Positions 9,894-18,985 of a stretch of 64,000 nucleotides of DNA are shown one piece after another. The notes beneath the pieces are model-generated. The model had not been told where the DNA came from, did not search any database, and was given only the letters and a program-made list of their open reading frames with translations. Made by a program: the position numbers and the translations under genes. This DNA is from Aurantiochytrium sp. KH105 (Eukaryota > Sar > Bigyra > Thraustochytrida > Thraustochytriidae). The DNA lies in assembly GCA_003116975.1 (NCBI GenBank), contig BGKB01000136.1, positions 117,551-181,550 of the forward strand, written 5' to 3'. Position 1 is the first letter of the stretch, and each line of letters starts with the position of its first letter.

Positions 9894-10244
9894 ATCGTGC
9901 GTGCGCGCGAGGACGCCGTCGCTGGCGTCGACGTTGCTTTCGCAGGCAGGGGCGATCTATCTTCAAACAAAGCAGGAACGCAGCGCGGGACCCCGGCCGG
10001 AGCTGCCTGTAGCCAGCCCGCCTCCCCTCGCGAGGCAGGTGGTGGGCGCGCTGCGGATCGACGCGACGGCGCGATCGCTAGAGCACGTGGGCACTTCTTC
10101 GCCGCGTGTTTGTTCACAAGAAATAGCAATCATCTCGTATACATAGAGAATACCAGCATCTCTGCTGCGTCTCGACGTCGCGGGGGATAAAGTCCAAGTG
10201 CATCACCCCATCCCATAAGCCCACACGCACGCACTCAGACGCGC

Positions 10245-13200
10245 GTGCGCAGTAGAGGCCACGTGCATATGAGCACCACATTTGCCTTGGTCAAGGAGAT
10301 TGGAACGCACGCAGCCTCGTGGCTTTGTGTTTACTTTGGATCATATCTTTGCCATCTCTTGCTCGTTCGCCCGAGCAGCGATCGGTCTCTTGGCGTAATC
10401 GCTTCACCCTCGCGCTCTGCACGTTTCATTGCGTGGACAGATCTTGTCTGGCGCGCAGTTTCACTACTTCGAGCAGGTGATCCTGTCGGTGTCGCCGTTG
10501 CCTTGCACGGTGGCCTTTGTGCGCACGTTGGCATCCAAAGACTCTCGGGGGCTTCCACCTTTCTCAACGCAGACACGAACAACGCGGGCGACGACGAGAA
10601 CGACGACGAGGAAGAGGGAAGAGAATACGACTACGAGGAAGAGACAGAGGAAGACGAAGAGACAGAAACCGTGGGTTCAACAATGTCGAGCGACGCATCA
10701 TTGGGCCGCAGCGCAAGTGACGGCAGCGTAGCAGGTCTCGATGACTCCAAAAAACGCGCCCGAAGTAGCGCTCCCGTCGGCGTCTACCAACAAAAGCCTG
10801 GAATGTCCGCATGGCGCATCGCCGAAAGTCGCGAGAGGAGCGGCAAGGTGAGCTTTTACCGTCTTTCGGACGTGCCGAAAGGACTTACCAACGCCGTAGA
10901 CTCTCAGTTTCAGCGCATCCCCTCCCTTGTCCTTCGACTGCAAGAGAAGTGCCATGTTTACATGTCCAAGCAGTGCTCGCGCGGAGTTGCGTGCAAGGGT
11001 AAGCATGGGCCAAAGCGCAAAGTCAACTCCAACATTGTAGAGGATATCGATTGGTTGATCTCCGAATCACTTCGCGTGGTGTGCGCACCTCTCGAAGACG
11101 CGGGGACTCTCGATCCGAGTCTGCTAAAGCCCGAGCAAGCATGCCAGTTCACAGCGTGTGGCGGAGGTAGACTCCTCGCGGACTTCCTCATGTGCACCAT
11201 GCCCATGTCTCTCCATGGTCGCGGGGCTGAACAAGGCTGGGTCCATGACCCCATTGGTCCTACTACAGAGGCCGAGAGAAAGGTACACGAGATGTGGTTT
11301 CGCGCGCTTGAACTGCTGCGCGAGCTGTGTCTTTGCAGCCAGGGGTTCAACGAGGAGCTCGCGCTCGACAAAGAATTCGTCGTTTTTCTCTTTAACGCCC
11401 TGCGCGTGTCGACACTTTTCGAAGGCGCTCTCATTCTCTGTGAGGAAGTGGTGTGCGCACAGACGCGAGAGGCGTTTGACCTCAGTCTGGTTCCGAATCT
11501 CGACGAGATTCTTGATACATTGAACGGCAACGAGCTCACAATGGTATGTAGAGTACTCGTCCTGCTTGTTCACGAGGCTGAAGACCCGAGCACTATGAGC
11601 GAGCCTCCAACCTCGATGACGCTCTTGCGTACGCGCGCGCGGGCGCTCAACACAAACTCTATCGTGCACCGAAACCAGCGGCTCCTCGCAAGCAAGCCCA
11701 ATCTGCTGCGTCGCCTCGTACATGTGCTCCGTCGATGGGCCCCTCGTTTCCCGGGCGAGGAGCCCGATCGCGGCGAGACCGGCTACATGACCTATGCCGA
11801 GATCACCTCGGCGTTGCAGGACCATAATGTCTACACTGGGACGCTCAACTTCTTCCGGCAACTTGGCTTGGGTCATATGGACTATTTTGCTGCGCTACGC
11901 AGCTTCATGATGGACCCGGTCGATCAGATCATCGTTGCGCTGCGAATGCTCTACGAAGGCTATAACGTACGCGACCTCCTCGGAGAAAACGAGTGGCAGA
12001 ATATGCCCGTCCCCCTGGACATGGACAAGATTGCTGTCATTGTCGAGGAATCACTTTCTGGAGCTCGTAACGAACCTCGCGCGCAGCGGATCGCGAACCA
12101 AGCCATCGCTGACGATAGGGAGGCCGTCGAGACCCGGCTAGCAAGTCTCGAGGCAGCTCTTGAAAGTGATGCCCCGAGAAGCACCGATGCAAGCACGGAA
12201 CGTGACGCTGGCGAAAGCCCCGGCAGCAGCGACGAAAGGAGTATCCAAAGATTACAGGCTGCGAGAAGCCTTTCGCCGCGAATTTCCCGCCTGCTCCGGT
12301 CCATTGGCAATCTCAGTGAAGAAGACGCACCTGTCCCCGACGAAGAGGATGGAATTGACGAAGCCGAAGATCGCAATCTCGATGAAGTTAGTCTCCAAGA
12401 TGTTGTCGCCGAAGCCGCTGGTTTTGTTGGCGGCTTTGATCCGGGGGATGGTCATCTTGCAGCTGCAACTGCCGCAGCGCGGGCCGTTTTAGGCGTTGCG
12501 GAACGTACAGGTACGGCTGAAATGGACGAAGACGCGATGGAGCAGCAACGGATCATGACGGAGCGCTTGCGCCTCGAGCATGTGAGCAAGCAGGTCGAGG
12601 TGCTCTTCATGCTTGCGATGTTGGCAGGAAGCGTACGTAAAGGATCTGTCAATCACGACCTGGCGAAATTTAACATTGTGGGCATGCTCTCGCGGCTTTT
12701 TCACAAGCTGCCGTGGGACACGAATGATGACGAATCCTCGCACCAGCGTCTGCACGGCGCGAATTGTCAGTGCAAGCCAATGGCCACGATCAAGATTCAG
12801 TATTTGCGGCTCGTACACAATTTCTGCGATCGAGAAGCTGCAGGACGAACGAACAAGCGCCTCTTGCTTTCCACGCATGATTTGCGAGTGTGCCAGCTGC
12901 TCTATCGCCACGATGACGCGATTTCCGTAGAGCTCACACGGCAGCTGCTGCAAGACAATGGCGGACGCGACCCTGAGGACCCCAAACACGCCGGTCTCTT
13001 GTACAAACTGACGAGGGTCATGATGAAGGAGGACCCGAACTCGCAACACCGGTCGTGGATTGCGTCCACCCTCGAAGCCTATATGCGCGGCTCGACCCTG
13101 GAAGAGCAGCTTCTCTTTTCGGCCTGGGACGTCACTTCGCATGTTTTGGAGCAAATGCTGCAGCCGGGCTTCAAGGGTCCTGGAATGCTTCAGGCGAACT

Positions 13201-14051
13201 TTGATCTCCTCGGCGAGCTTCTCAAGTTTAATCGTGTCCAGTTTGCGTATGTGGAGAAGCTCCTCGGTTCGGATCGCGTTCTCGCGCTCATGCGTCTCGC
13301 CGTCACGCACCTCATCGACTCGAATGTGTTTTTGCGCACGGTGATTTTGTCGATCGACTTTTTTTCGCAGAGCGATCCAAACGCGGAGCAAGAGTTTACC
13401 ATGGGCAGATTCTTGCGTGAGCACCGCGTGACAATTCTCCAGAGCCTCATGACTGTTGTGGAGTTGGAGACCGCCTCACAAGAGAACATGTGCTGCTTGA
13501 ACACGTCGTTGCTCATTCTCATGATTGCACATCAGAACGGTAAGCTCACGCAGTATCTGCAAGCTGTGGAGGAACTCGAGCCTTCTCATCGCGAGAAGCT
13601 TGTTGCGTCCTGGGGCAGCACCACTGCTGACGACGCCGACGCGGGTGAAGCGAATAACTTTGACTCTGGTCCCAAGGAGGCTAGCAATGGAGATGGCGAC
13701 GCGCCCGCAGCAGCAGCAGCAACAGCAGCAGCTGCAGATCCGGAAATGTCCGATGCAAAGGACGAAGAACTCGTCGGCAGTGAGCAATCTTCGCCGACTG
13801 CTGCTTTCCGCGCGCAAGGTTCCCCGGCACTTGTAAATTTTCGTCGACTGCTATGGTTCTGGAGGCTCTACTATTCGCAAACGGGTGGGGTTGACAGTGA
13901 TTCTCTTGCAGCGGCGTCGACAATCCCGTTTTCCAAGTGGATGAACATTGTCAATCTGCTTTGCAAGGACGATGGATCTCCAACTAGCCTTTTGCGCAAG
14001 GACCAGTCAATCAAGGTTCCTTCGCTGCTGGACCTTTTGTCCATTTATTGA
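10245..14051 (+). CDS. TRPC4AP: TRPC4AP (TRUSS)-like CUL4 substrate receptor with CCCH finger
   Basis: This 1,268-residue protein is identified by the DUF3689 (Trpc4-associated protein) core in its C-terminal half: a stretch starting VEVLFMLAMLAG, then TIKIQYLRLVHNFCDRE, LQANFDLLGELLKFN, QENMCCLNTSLLILMIAHQN and a final RRLLWFWRLYY block. These match the animal protein in order and spacing. Upstream, AELLRELCLCSQGFN-like helices match the N-terminal armadillo-like part. Animal TRPC4AP is a substrate receptor of CUL4-DDB1 ubiquitin ligases and binds C-terminal degrons; the same role is inferred here. Odd features are an acidic tract (residues 116-142), a Cys-Xaa7-Cys-Xaa5-Cys-Xaa3-His pattern at 236-254 that fits a CCCH zinc finger, a polar linker near 640-760 and an Ala/Gln run near 1152-1163 from CAG triplets. 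Animal proteins are about 800 residues. Met9 (10269) is an alternative start. Confidence 0.85.
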   Translation: MRSRGHVHMSTTFALVKEIGTHAASWLCVYFGSYLCHLLLVRPSSDRSLGVIASPSRSARFIAWTDLVWRAVSLLRAGDPVGVAVALHGGLCAHVGIQRLSGASTFLNADTNNAGDDENDDEEEGREYDYEEETEEDEETETVGSTMSSDASLGRSASDGSVAGLDDSKKRARSSAPVGVYQQKPGMSAWRIAESRERSGKVSFYRLSDVPKGLTNAVDSQFQRIPSLVLRLQEKCHVYMSKQCSRGVACKGKHGPKRKVNSNIVEDIDWLISESLRVVCAPLEDAGTLDPSLLKPEQACQFTACGGGRLLADFLMCTMPMSLHGRGAEQGWVHDPIGPTTEAERKVHEMWFRALELLRELCLCSQGFNEELALDKEFVVFLFNALRVSTLFEGALILCEEVVCAQTREAFDLSLVPNLDEILDTLNGNELTMVCRVLVLLVHEAEDPSTMSEPPTSMTLLRTRARALNTNSIVHRNQRLLASKPNLLRRLVHVLRRWAPRFPGEEPDRGETGYMTYAEITSALQDHNVYTGTLNFFRQLGLGHMDYFAALRSFMMDPVDQIIVALRMLYEGYNVRDLLGENEWQNMPVPLDMDKIAVIVEESLSGARNEPRAQRIANQAIADDREAVETRLASLEAALESDAPRSTDASTERDAGESPGSSDERSIQRLQAARSLSPRISRLLRSIGNLSEEDAPVPDEEDGIDEAEDRNLDEVSLQDVVAEAAGFVGGFDPGDGHLAAATAAARAVLGVAERTGTAEMDEDAMEQQRIMTERLRLEHVSKQVEVLFMLAMLAGSVRKGSVNHDLAKFNIVGMLSRLFHKLPWDTNDDESSHQRLHGANCQCKPMATIKIQYLRLVHNFCDREAAGRTNKRLLLSTHDLRVCQLLYRHDDAISVELTRQLLQDNGGRDPEDPKHAGLLYKLTRVMMKEDPNSQHRSWIASTLEAYMRGSTLEEQLLFSAWDVTSHVLEQMLQPGFKGPGMLQANFDLLGELLKFNRVQFAYVEKLLGSDRVLALMRLAVTHLIDSNVFLRTVILSIDFFSQSDPNAEQEFTMGRFLREHRVTILQSLMTVVELETASQENMCCLNTSLLILMIAHQNGKLTQYLQAVEELEPSHREKLVASWGSTTADDADAGEANNFDSGPKEASNGDGDAPAAAAATAAAADPEMSDAKDEELVGSEQSSPTAAFRAQGSPALVNFRRLLWFWRLYYSQTGGVDSDSLAAASTIPFSKWMNIVNLLCKDDGSPTSLLRKDQSIKVPSLLDLLSIY

Positions 14052-14719
14052 ATGTAGCCTAAAATTGCTCGCGCTGCTTGCTTCTGGAGCAAGTTGAGAG
14101 AGAGAGAGAACATGCGAAAATGTAGACGCCAATGATTTTATCAATGACATCAGGACAAAATCACAACTTGCCTCCCCCCCTTCCCTCTTGTGTAATGGCC
14201 AAATTGTATAGCCTGGCCTACGACAGTTGTAGCAGCGCCTGCTTGGCTCAACTTGAGAGGTCCGAGCCCTGCCTGGCATCAACGGTAGTTTTCAACAGTG
14301 TCAACTCGGATGGGATTCTTGTGCCCTGTTCTGGGCCATCGACACACTCTTTCGTCTTGATGCCCCCTTCTCAAAATCGAGGACCGAGAATGTCGTTGGG
14401 ACTCTTCGAGTCACCGTTCTCGATGACCGAAGATATTTCCCCTCGTTCCTCCTCATTTCCTCCGTTTCTGCCCCCTTCCCCCCATCCCGCTGCAAGTCCA
14501 CGTCCTCGTCATGAACCCTCCGGTCGCCCAAGGCAAGCCGTCGCGGCGGAGATCATCCCGTGATCTCCATGGCGGCGTCGTCATCGTCGACATCATCATC
14601 CCTGCCTTGGCCCCGAGATCATCCTCGAGATCGTCACCGTCATCGCCGATATTGATTGCCCTCGCCGCAGAGCATCCGCAGGGCGGCAGAGCCCGAAGAG
14701 GAGGGCGCGGCGAGGCGCC
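14052..14719. other. Intergenic region
   Basis: This 668-base stretch lies between two plus-strand genes. It starts with the 3' flank of the TRPC4AP-like gene, including a short GA run near 14098-14110, then becomes C/T-rich. The small open frames are Pro/Ser-rich and show no domain. It presumably holds the promoter of the RCC1-TBC gene. Confidence 0.4.
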
Positions 14720-17440
14720 ATGGCAGAAGCCCGGGGCGCGGGCGCGGCGGCCGCAGAAGAGGCGGCCGCCGCGGTGGGCGTGGCCGCGGCCCTGCTGGCG
14801 GCCACGGCCGCCACGGCGCTGTGCTGGGGGCGGCGGCATTCGGCGAGCCGCGGCGCGATGGGGCGCGGCGGAAGCGAGAAACTCTGCGCGCGCGCGCCCC
14901 GGGAGCGCGAGCGCGAGCGGGAAGGCGAGCTCGCGAGAGGGCCGAAGAAGGTCTGCGAGGCGAGGGCACTCGCCGTGGTCCACGAGGAGGCTGCGACGGA
15001 AGCAGAACCCGAGGACGACCCCGCCGAAGCCGAAGGCCTCGAGCGCCGCGCCAACGTCAGGAATCACCTCGTCTGCTGGGGCGATGTGCCGTTTCGCACG
15101 AGCGGGAGCGCGCAAGGCGCGCAAGCAGCGAAGTTGCCCGGACCTACCTATGTATTGGACGCAGCATCAGCGCTAAACGCGCAGAGCATTCGTGACGTTG
15201 CTTGCTATTCGGGTCGCATGCTCGTGGCCTCCAAGGCCGGGGACGTGTACGAAAGCTCATCGCGAGGCACCGAGCTACAGCAGGTATTGGCCGTGGAGCG
15301 CGCGCTCTCTGGCGTTTGCATAGCCTCGGTAAGCTGTGGTCCGACGTTTTCAATGGCCGTGACGTCGTCCCCGCGAGGGGATGTCTACAGTTGGGGCAAA
15401 GGCCCTTGTGGCGAACTTGGTCATGGACCCGAGCGCTGCCGCGAGCCGTATCCCCGACGAATTGTGGGCGTTCTGCACGAGGTCATTGCTCAAACGGCGT
15501 GCGGGGCGCGCCACGTGCTTGCGAGAACACGATCAGGCGCCCTGTATTCGTGGGGCTTTGGTGGTAGCGGCCAGCTTGGTCACCGTCGAGCCTCTACACT
15601 GCGCGAGGATAATCCCTTGATACTTTATACCCCAAGTAAGGTGCAATCCATCCCCATGCGCAGCGTATGGTCTGGCGAAGGCGGGTCCACGAAAGGTCCT
15701 TTCAAGTCACGCTGTGTAGTCCATCTAGCGGCTCGCGCAGAGCACTCAGCCATCCTGGATAGCGAGGGGACGGTGTTGTGCTTTGGTTCAAGCCATCGCG
15801 GCCAGTGCGGCGTGGAAGCTGCAGACGGCCCAGTTTGGGTTCCACAGATCGTGCGCTTGTCAAATGTTGAGACTCGAGGCCCAGTGAACGACCGCGTCGT
15901 TCAAGTCGCATGCGGAGACAGCTTTACTGCTGCGCGCACAGAGAGCGGAGCAGTCTTTACTTGGGGAAGCAATGCTGAGGGGGAGCTCGGCAGAGATTCT
16001 GGACGTCTCTGGGACCCCCAACCTGGGCGCATAACGCTGCCTTCAAGTCCTTACCAAGGCGAGGCTCAGGCGCGCTGGCTTGCGCTTGGCGCGTCGCATG
16101 GCGCGGTGGTTCTGCGCGGCCAAAGCGGGAAAGTCGCATGCTGGGGCAGGCGCCCGGGCATGTGGACCTCTGAGCAAGCCAGCGGAAATGCGGATCTCAC
16201 CGATCGCGAATGCGTGGACGTATTCGCAAGCCGTAATGGGCGCATTGCGCCGGCCGGTGGTCTACGTATGATCGCATGTGGCGACACGTACTGCGTGTAT
16301 ATGGAAAACCTTCGCAACGACGTTAGTCTGGCTGATGCAGATGCACTATCCGAGGAGGAGCTTGGCTCGCAGCAACCCAAGCTCCTTCCGGGGGTGCTTG
16401 CCGAAACGCTTGCATTCGAACAAGCAGAGACGCTACGCCGCGGACGTTGGAAAGAGAAAGTCCTCAAGGATTGGCGTCGGCAACGCGAGAAAGCACGCAC
16501 TCGTGTCATGTGGATGGCCGGCATTCCCACGCCTCTGCGCGCCGTAGCATGGCCGCTGGCCGTGGGCAACACAATGCGCATCACTGAGCCGCTGTACTTT
16601 GCATTCAAGGCGAGTGCCAAGCAGCAGGTTGTTGTGCCGAGCGCAGCAGCGCAGAAGCCCAATGCATATAGCCCCGATGCGACTGAAACGGAACTTGACT
16701 CGGATTCCTTGAAGCGTCTGGATGTGCCACGCGAAACCTGCGAGCTCATTGATGCGGATCTTCCGCGCACCTTTCCGTCGTTGCGGATGTTTGCGCAGGA
16801 CGCCCCACTTGGCAAGCGACTACGGAGTGTTCTCAAGGCCTTTGCGCATTATAGACCCGACATTGGCTACGTCCAAGGAATGTCGTACCTTGCGGCTATA
16901 TTGTGTCTTAACACGGCGAACGAGTATCAGGCGTTTCAGACTCTGGCGAACCTGCTTCTCAAGGAACATCTCTTTGCATTTTATCGGCTCGACCAGACGC
17001 TGATTTTTGAGTATTATGAGATCTTTGAACGCGCGCTCGAGGCGCACGCGGAAACTACGGGTGTCGCGGCGCATCTGAGCGAGATTGGCGCCCATCCGCA
17101 CCTGTATTTGTACAATTGGCTTCAGACGCTGTTTTTCAAGGTGCTTCCACTTGATCTGGCGTGCCGTGCCATGGACTGTTTTCTTTGGGAAGGTACGGCC
17201 TTTTGCATGCGTGCTTCCGTGGCTATTGTTTACCTTTTCCGCGAGGTGCTCTTGGATGCTCCCTTTGAGACCTGTATTCGTCTTCTCTCGTGCTCGCCGG
17301 GCCAGGAAGCGCTCTGGGACTCTTTGATCGTCAAGCGCGCCGGACACCTTTTCACCATCGCAGACGACGTGCGTCTCTCCAAAGACATTCTCGCCTCTTT
17401 GCACGAGCTCAACGCGCGCGTTTTCTACCCAACTTGCTGA
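14720..17440 (+). CDS. RCC1-repeat / TBC-domain Rab GTPase-activating protein
   Basis: This 906-residue protein fuses two regulatory folds. Residues about 17-36 are an Ala/Val/Leu-rich hydrophobic stretch followed by basic residues, which could be a signal anchor. Residues about 115-520 carry RCC1 beta-propeller repeats, seen as VYSWGKGPCGELGHGPE, LYSWGFGGSGQLGHRRA, LCFGSSHRGQCG and VFTWGSNAEGELGRDSG. Residues about 590-900 are a TBC domain starting WMAGIPTPLRAVAWPLAVGN. Both catalytic fingers are present: Arg683 in IDADLPR (IxxDxxR) and Gln719 in GYVQGMSYLAA (YxQ). Therefore an active GAP for a Rab GTPase, acting in membrane traffic, is expected. RCC1 repeats often serve as exchange factors or as protein/lipid docking propellers, and here may target or regulate the TBC domain. 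The order RCC1 then TBC is uncommon to my knowledge. It may be a family expansion of protists. Confidence 0.88.
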   Translation: MAEARGAGAAAAEEAAAAVGVAAALLAATAATALCWGRRHSASRGAMGRGGSEKLCARAPREREREREGELARGPKKVCEARALAVVHEEAATEAEPEDDPAEAEGLERRANVRNHLVCWGDVPFRTSGSAQGAQAAKLPGPTYVLDAASALNAQSIRDVACYSGRMLVASKAGDVYESSSRGTELQQVLAVERALSGVCIASVSCGPTFSMAVTSSPRGDVYSWGKGPCGELGHGPERCREPYPRRIVGVLHEVIAQTACGARHVLARTRSGALYSWGFGGSGQLGHRRASTLREDNPLILYTPSKVQSIPMRSVWSGEGGSTKGPFKSRCVVHLAARAEHSAILDSEGTVLCFGSSHRGQCGVEAADGPVWVPQIVRLSNVETRGPVNDRVVQVACGDSFTAARTESGAVFTWGSNAEGELGRDSGRLWDPQPGRITLPSSPYQGEAQARWLALGASHGAVVLRGQSGKVACWGRRPGMWTSEQASGNADLTDRECVDVFASRNGRIAPAGGLRMIACGDTYCVYMENLRNDVSLADADALSEEELGSQQPKLLPGVLAETLAFEQAETLRRGRWKEKVLKDWRRQREKARTRVMWMAGIPTPLRAVAWPLAVGNTMRITEPLYFAFKASAKQQVVVPSAAAQKPNAYSPDATETELDSDSLKRLDVPRETCELIDADLPRTFPSLRMFAQDAPLGKRLRSVLKAFAHYRPDIGYVQGMSYLAAILCLNTANEYQAFQTLANLLLKEHLFAFYRLDQTLIFEYYEIFERALEAHAETTGVAAHLSEIGAHPHLYLYNWLQTLFFKVLPLDLACRAMDCFLWEGTAFCMRASVAIVYLFREVLLDAPFETCIRLLSCSPGQEALWDSLIVKRAGHLFTIADDVRLSKDILASLHELNARVFYPTC

Positions 17441-17848
17441 GGTGAACGATGGCCCGCCCACCCGCCCGCCTAGCAAACCTGTATTCCACCTTAACTTTTC
17501 CGTACTATTTATTTCTCTCTCCTGACGACAAACCTGTAGGCCTATAACGAATCATCATCCATCCATCACCATCACCATCACCATCACCATCACCATCATC
17601 GACCTACTTCCTCGGCCCGGACGTCCGTCCACTCAGTCTATAATCTGGCGCAAGATACTGCGTGCGGCCTGCGGAACCCGTGTGCTTCTACCGCAACGCG
17701 AAGGAGGTCCGGGCCCGACAGTGACTGACAACGTGACGATGAAGGGAGCGACAGTGATGAGTGCGAGCAAAATCCCAACCGTGAGCACGGCGAGGAGGAA
17801 CCCCGGCTCGGAGCCCGAGCAGCGGCAGCGGCAGCGGCAGCAGGAAAG
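17441..17848. other. Intergenic region with hexamer repeat and TAGGCCTA
   Basis: This 408-base gap between the RCC1-TBC and UNG genes contains TAGGCCTA at 17537-17544 and a (CATCAC)n tract at about 17553-17600. No gene is seen. Confidence 0.5.
17553..17600. repeat. (CATCAC)n microsatellite
   Basis: CATCAC/CATC units repeat over about 48 bases between the RCC1-TBC stop codon and the UNG start codon. Confidence 0.9.
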
Positions 17849-18841
17849 ATGGCGCGGCAGGCGTCGCTCAAGGCGTTCTTCAAGGGCCCCGCCGGCGCCG
17901 CGGCGTCCCCGGCGGTGGCGGCGGCGGCGAGCGCGGCGGCGAGCGCGGCGTCATCGGCCATGGGCGCCTCGCTCTCGGCGACGCCAACGGCGACCGCCTC
18001 GACGGCGACAGCCTCCTCGAAGGCGGCGGCGGCGGCGGCGACGACGACGAGCCCCAAGGACGCGGAGGCGAAAAAGACGTCGGCCGGCAAGAAGAGGCCA
18101 GCAGAGAATGCTGGAGACCAAGACGCCAAGGCGGCCAAGACGGCCAAGAGCGAGGACGCGGCAGCGCTTAACCTCGAGCCGGGCTGGCAGGCACAACTTG
18201 GCGCGGAGGCGCGCAAGCCGTACTGGCGCTCGCTCGACGCCTTCCTGCGGCAGGAGGCCAAGGCCGGAAAGCAGATTTTCCCGCCAAAGTCTATGGTATT
18301 TTCAGCTCTTGAACTTTGCCCTTTTGACAAGGTCAAGGTGGTCATTTTGGGCCAGGATCCCTATCACGGCCCCGGCCAGGCCCACGGGCTTGCATTCTCC
18401 GTGCAGGAGGGCATTGCCATTCCACCCTCGCTTCGGAACATGTACAAGGAAGCCATGACCGACGTCAAGATTTCCAAGCCCACGACGGGTTCGCTCGTGC
18501 CGTGGGCGAAGCAAGGTGTCCTGTTGCTCAACACCGTGCTCACGGTCCGCAAGGGCGAGGCGAACTCGCACAAGGATCGAGGCTGGGAAAAGTTCACCGA
18601 CGCCATCATCCGATCACTGAACAAGAACAAGAATGGTCTCGTCTTTATGCTGTGGGGCAAACATGCACAGAAAGTGGCGGCACCTGTTGACCGCTCCAAA
18701 CATCTCGTCATCACGAGCAGCCACCCGTCACCTCTTGGGGCGAGCAAGACGAAGGAGCCATTTATCGGTTCCAAGTGCTTTTCACGGGCAAATGCGTATC
18801 TTGAGAAGAAGGGCAAGGAACCCATTGACTGGAAGATTTAA
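17849..18841 (+). CDS. UNG: Uracil-DNA glycosylase (family 1, nuclear form with PIP box)
   Basis: This 330-residue enzyme removes uracil from DNA and starts base-excision repair. The N-terminus MARQASLKAFFKG carries a textbook PCNA-interacting peptide (Q4, L7, F10, F11), placed as in human UNG2, so it should act at replication forks in the nucleus. Residues 12-115 are an Ala/Thr/Lys-rich linker with basic clusters. The catalytic domain covers about 115-330. It has the water-activating Asp170 in VILGQDPYHGPGQAHGLAFS, the Ser/Pro loop PPSLRNMYKE, GVLLLNTVLTVRKGEANSH, LMLWGK-type sequence at FMLWGKHAQK, and the leucine loop HPSPLG with His292. The conserved motifs and length fit active family-1 UNG. 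The start is fixed by the PIP box at residue 4. It is convergent with the B56-kinase gene, with 144 bases between stop codons. Confidence 0.97.
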   Translation: MARQASLKAFFKGPAGAAASPAVAAAASAAASAASSAMGASLSATPTATASTATASSKAAAAAATTTSPKDAEAKKTSAGKKRPAENAGDQDAKAAKTAKSEDAAALNLEPGWQAQLGAEARKPYWRSLDAFLRQEAKAGKQIFPPKSMVFSALELCPFDKVKVVILGQDPYHGPGQAHGLAFSVQEGIAIPPSLRNMYKEAMTDVKISKPTTGSLVPWAKQGVLLLNTVLTVRKGEANSHKDRGWEKFTDAIIRSLNKNKNGLVFMLWGKHAQKVAAPVDRSKHLVITSSHPSPLGASKTKEPFIGSKCFSRANAYLEKKGKEPIDWKI

Positions 18842-18918
18842 ACAGAAAACATTGGCAAAATGACGGAATTGAATAGGCCTGCAACAAAAAGACAATGGAA
18901 ATGATCCTGTGCTTGTCT

Positions 18919-18940
18919 GCTAGCTAGCTAGCTAGCTACC
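18919..18940. repeat. (GCTA)n microsatellite
   Basis: Five GCTA units lie between the convergent UNG and B56-kinase genes; a TAGGCCT word occurs just before it at 18874-18880. Confidence 0.85.
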
Positions 18941-18985
18941 TAGCGTGCATGCGTGTGTGCTTGATTCCGTCCATGAATTTACTTT

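Larger units (their letters stand above)
9129..10244. other. Divergent promoter region RPSA / TRPC4AP with simple repeats
   Basis: This 1.1-kb gap separates two genes transcribed away from each other, so it should hold both promoters. It contains GGTTAGGTTT at 9363-9372, the same word seen upstream of the nuclease-kinase gene. It also holds a long G-rich run at about 9559-9589, a (GAA)n tract at about 9710-9760 (TTC on the RPSA sense strand) and a (GGTC)n run at about 9871-9893. Frames here are low in complexity and I call no gene. Confidence 0.5.

Noticed and set aside
12489..13424. 311-residue minus-strand frame inside the TRPC4AP-like gene
   Set aside because: It overlaps conserved family blocks on the plus strand and shows no domain of its own.
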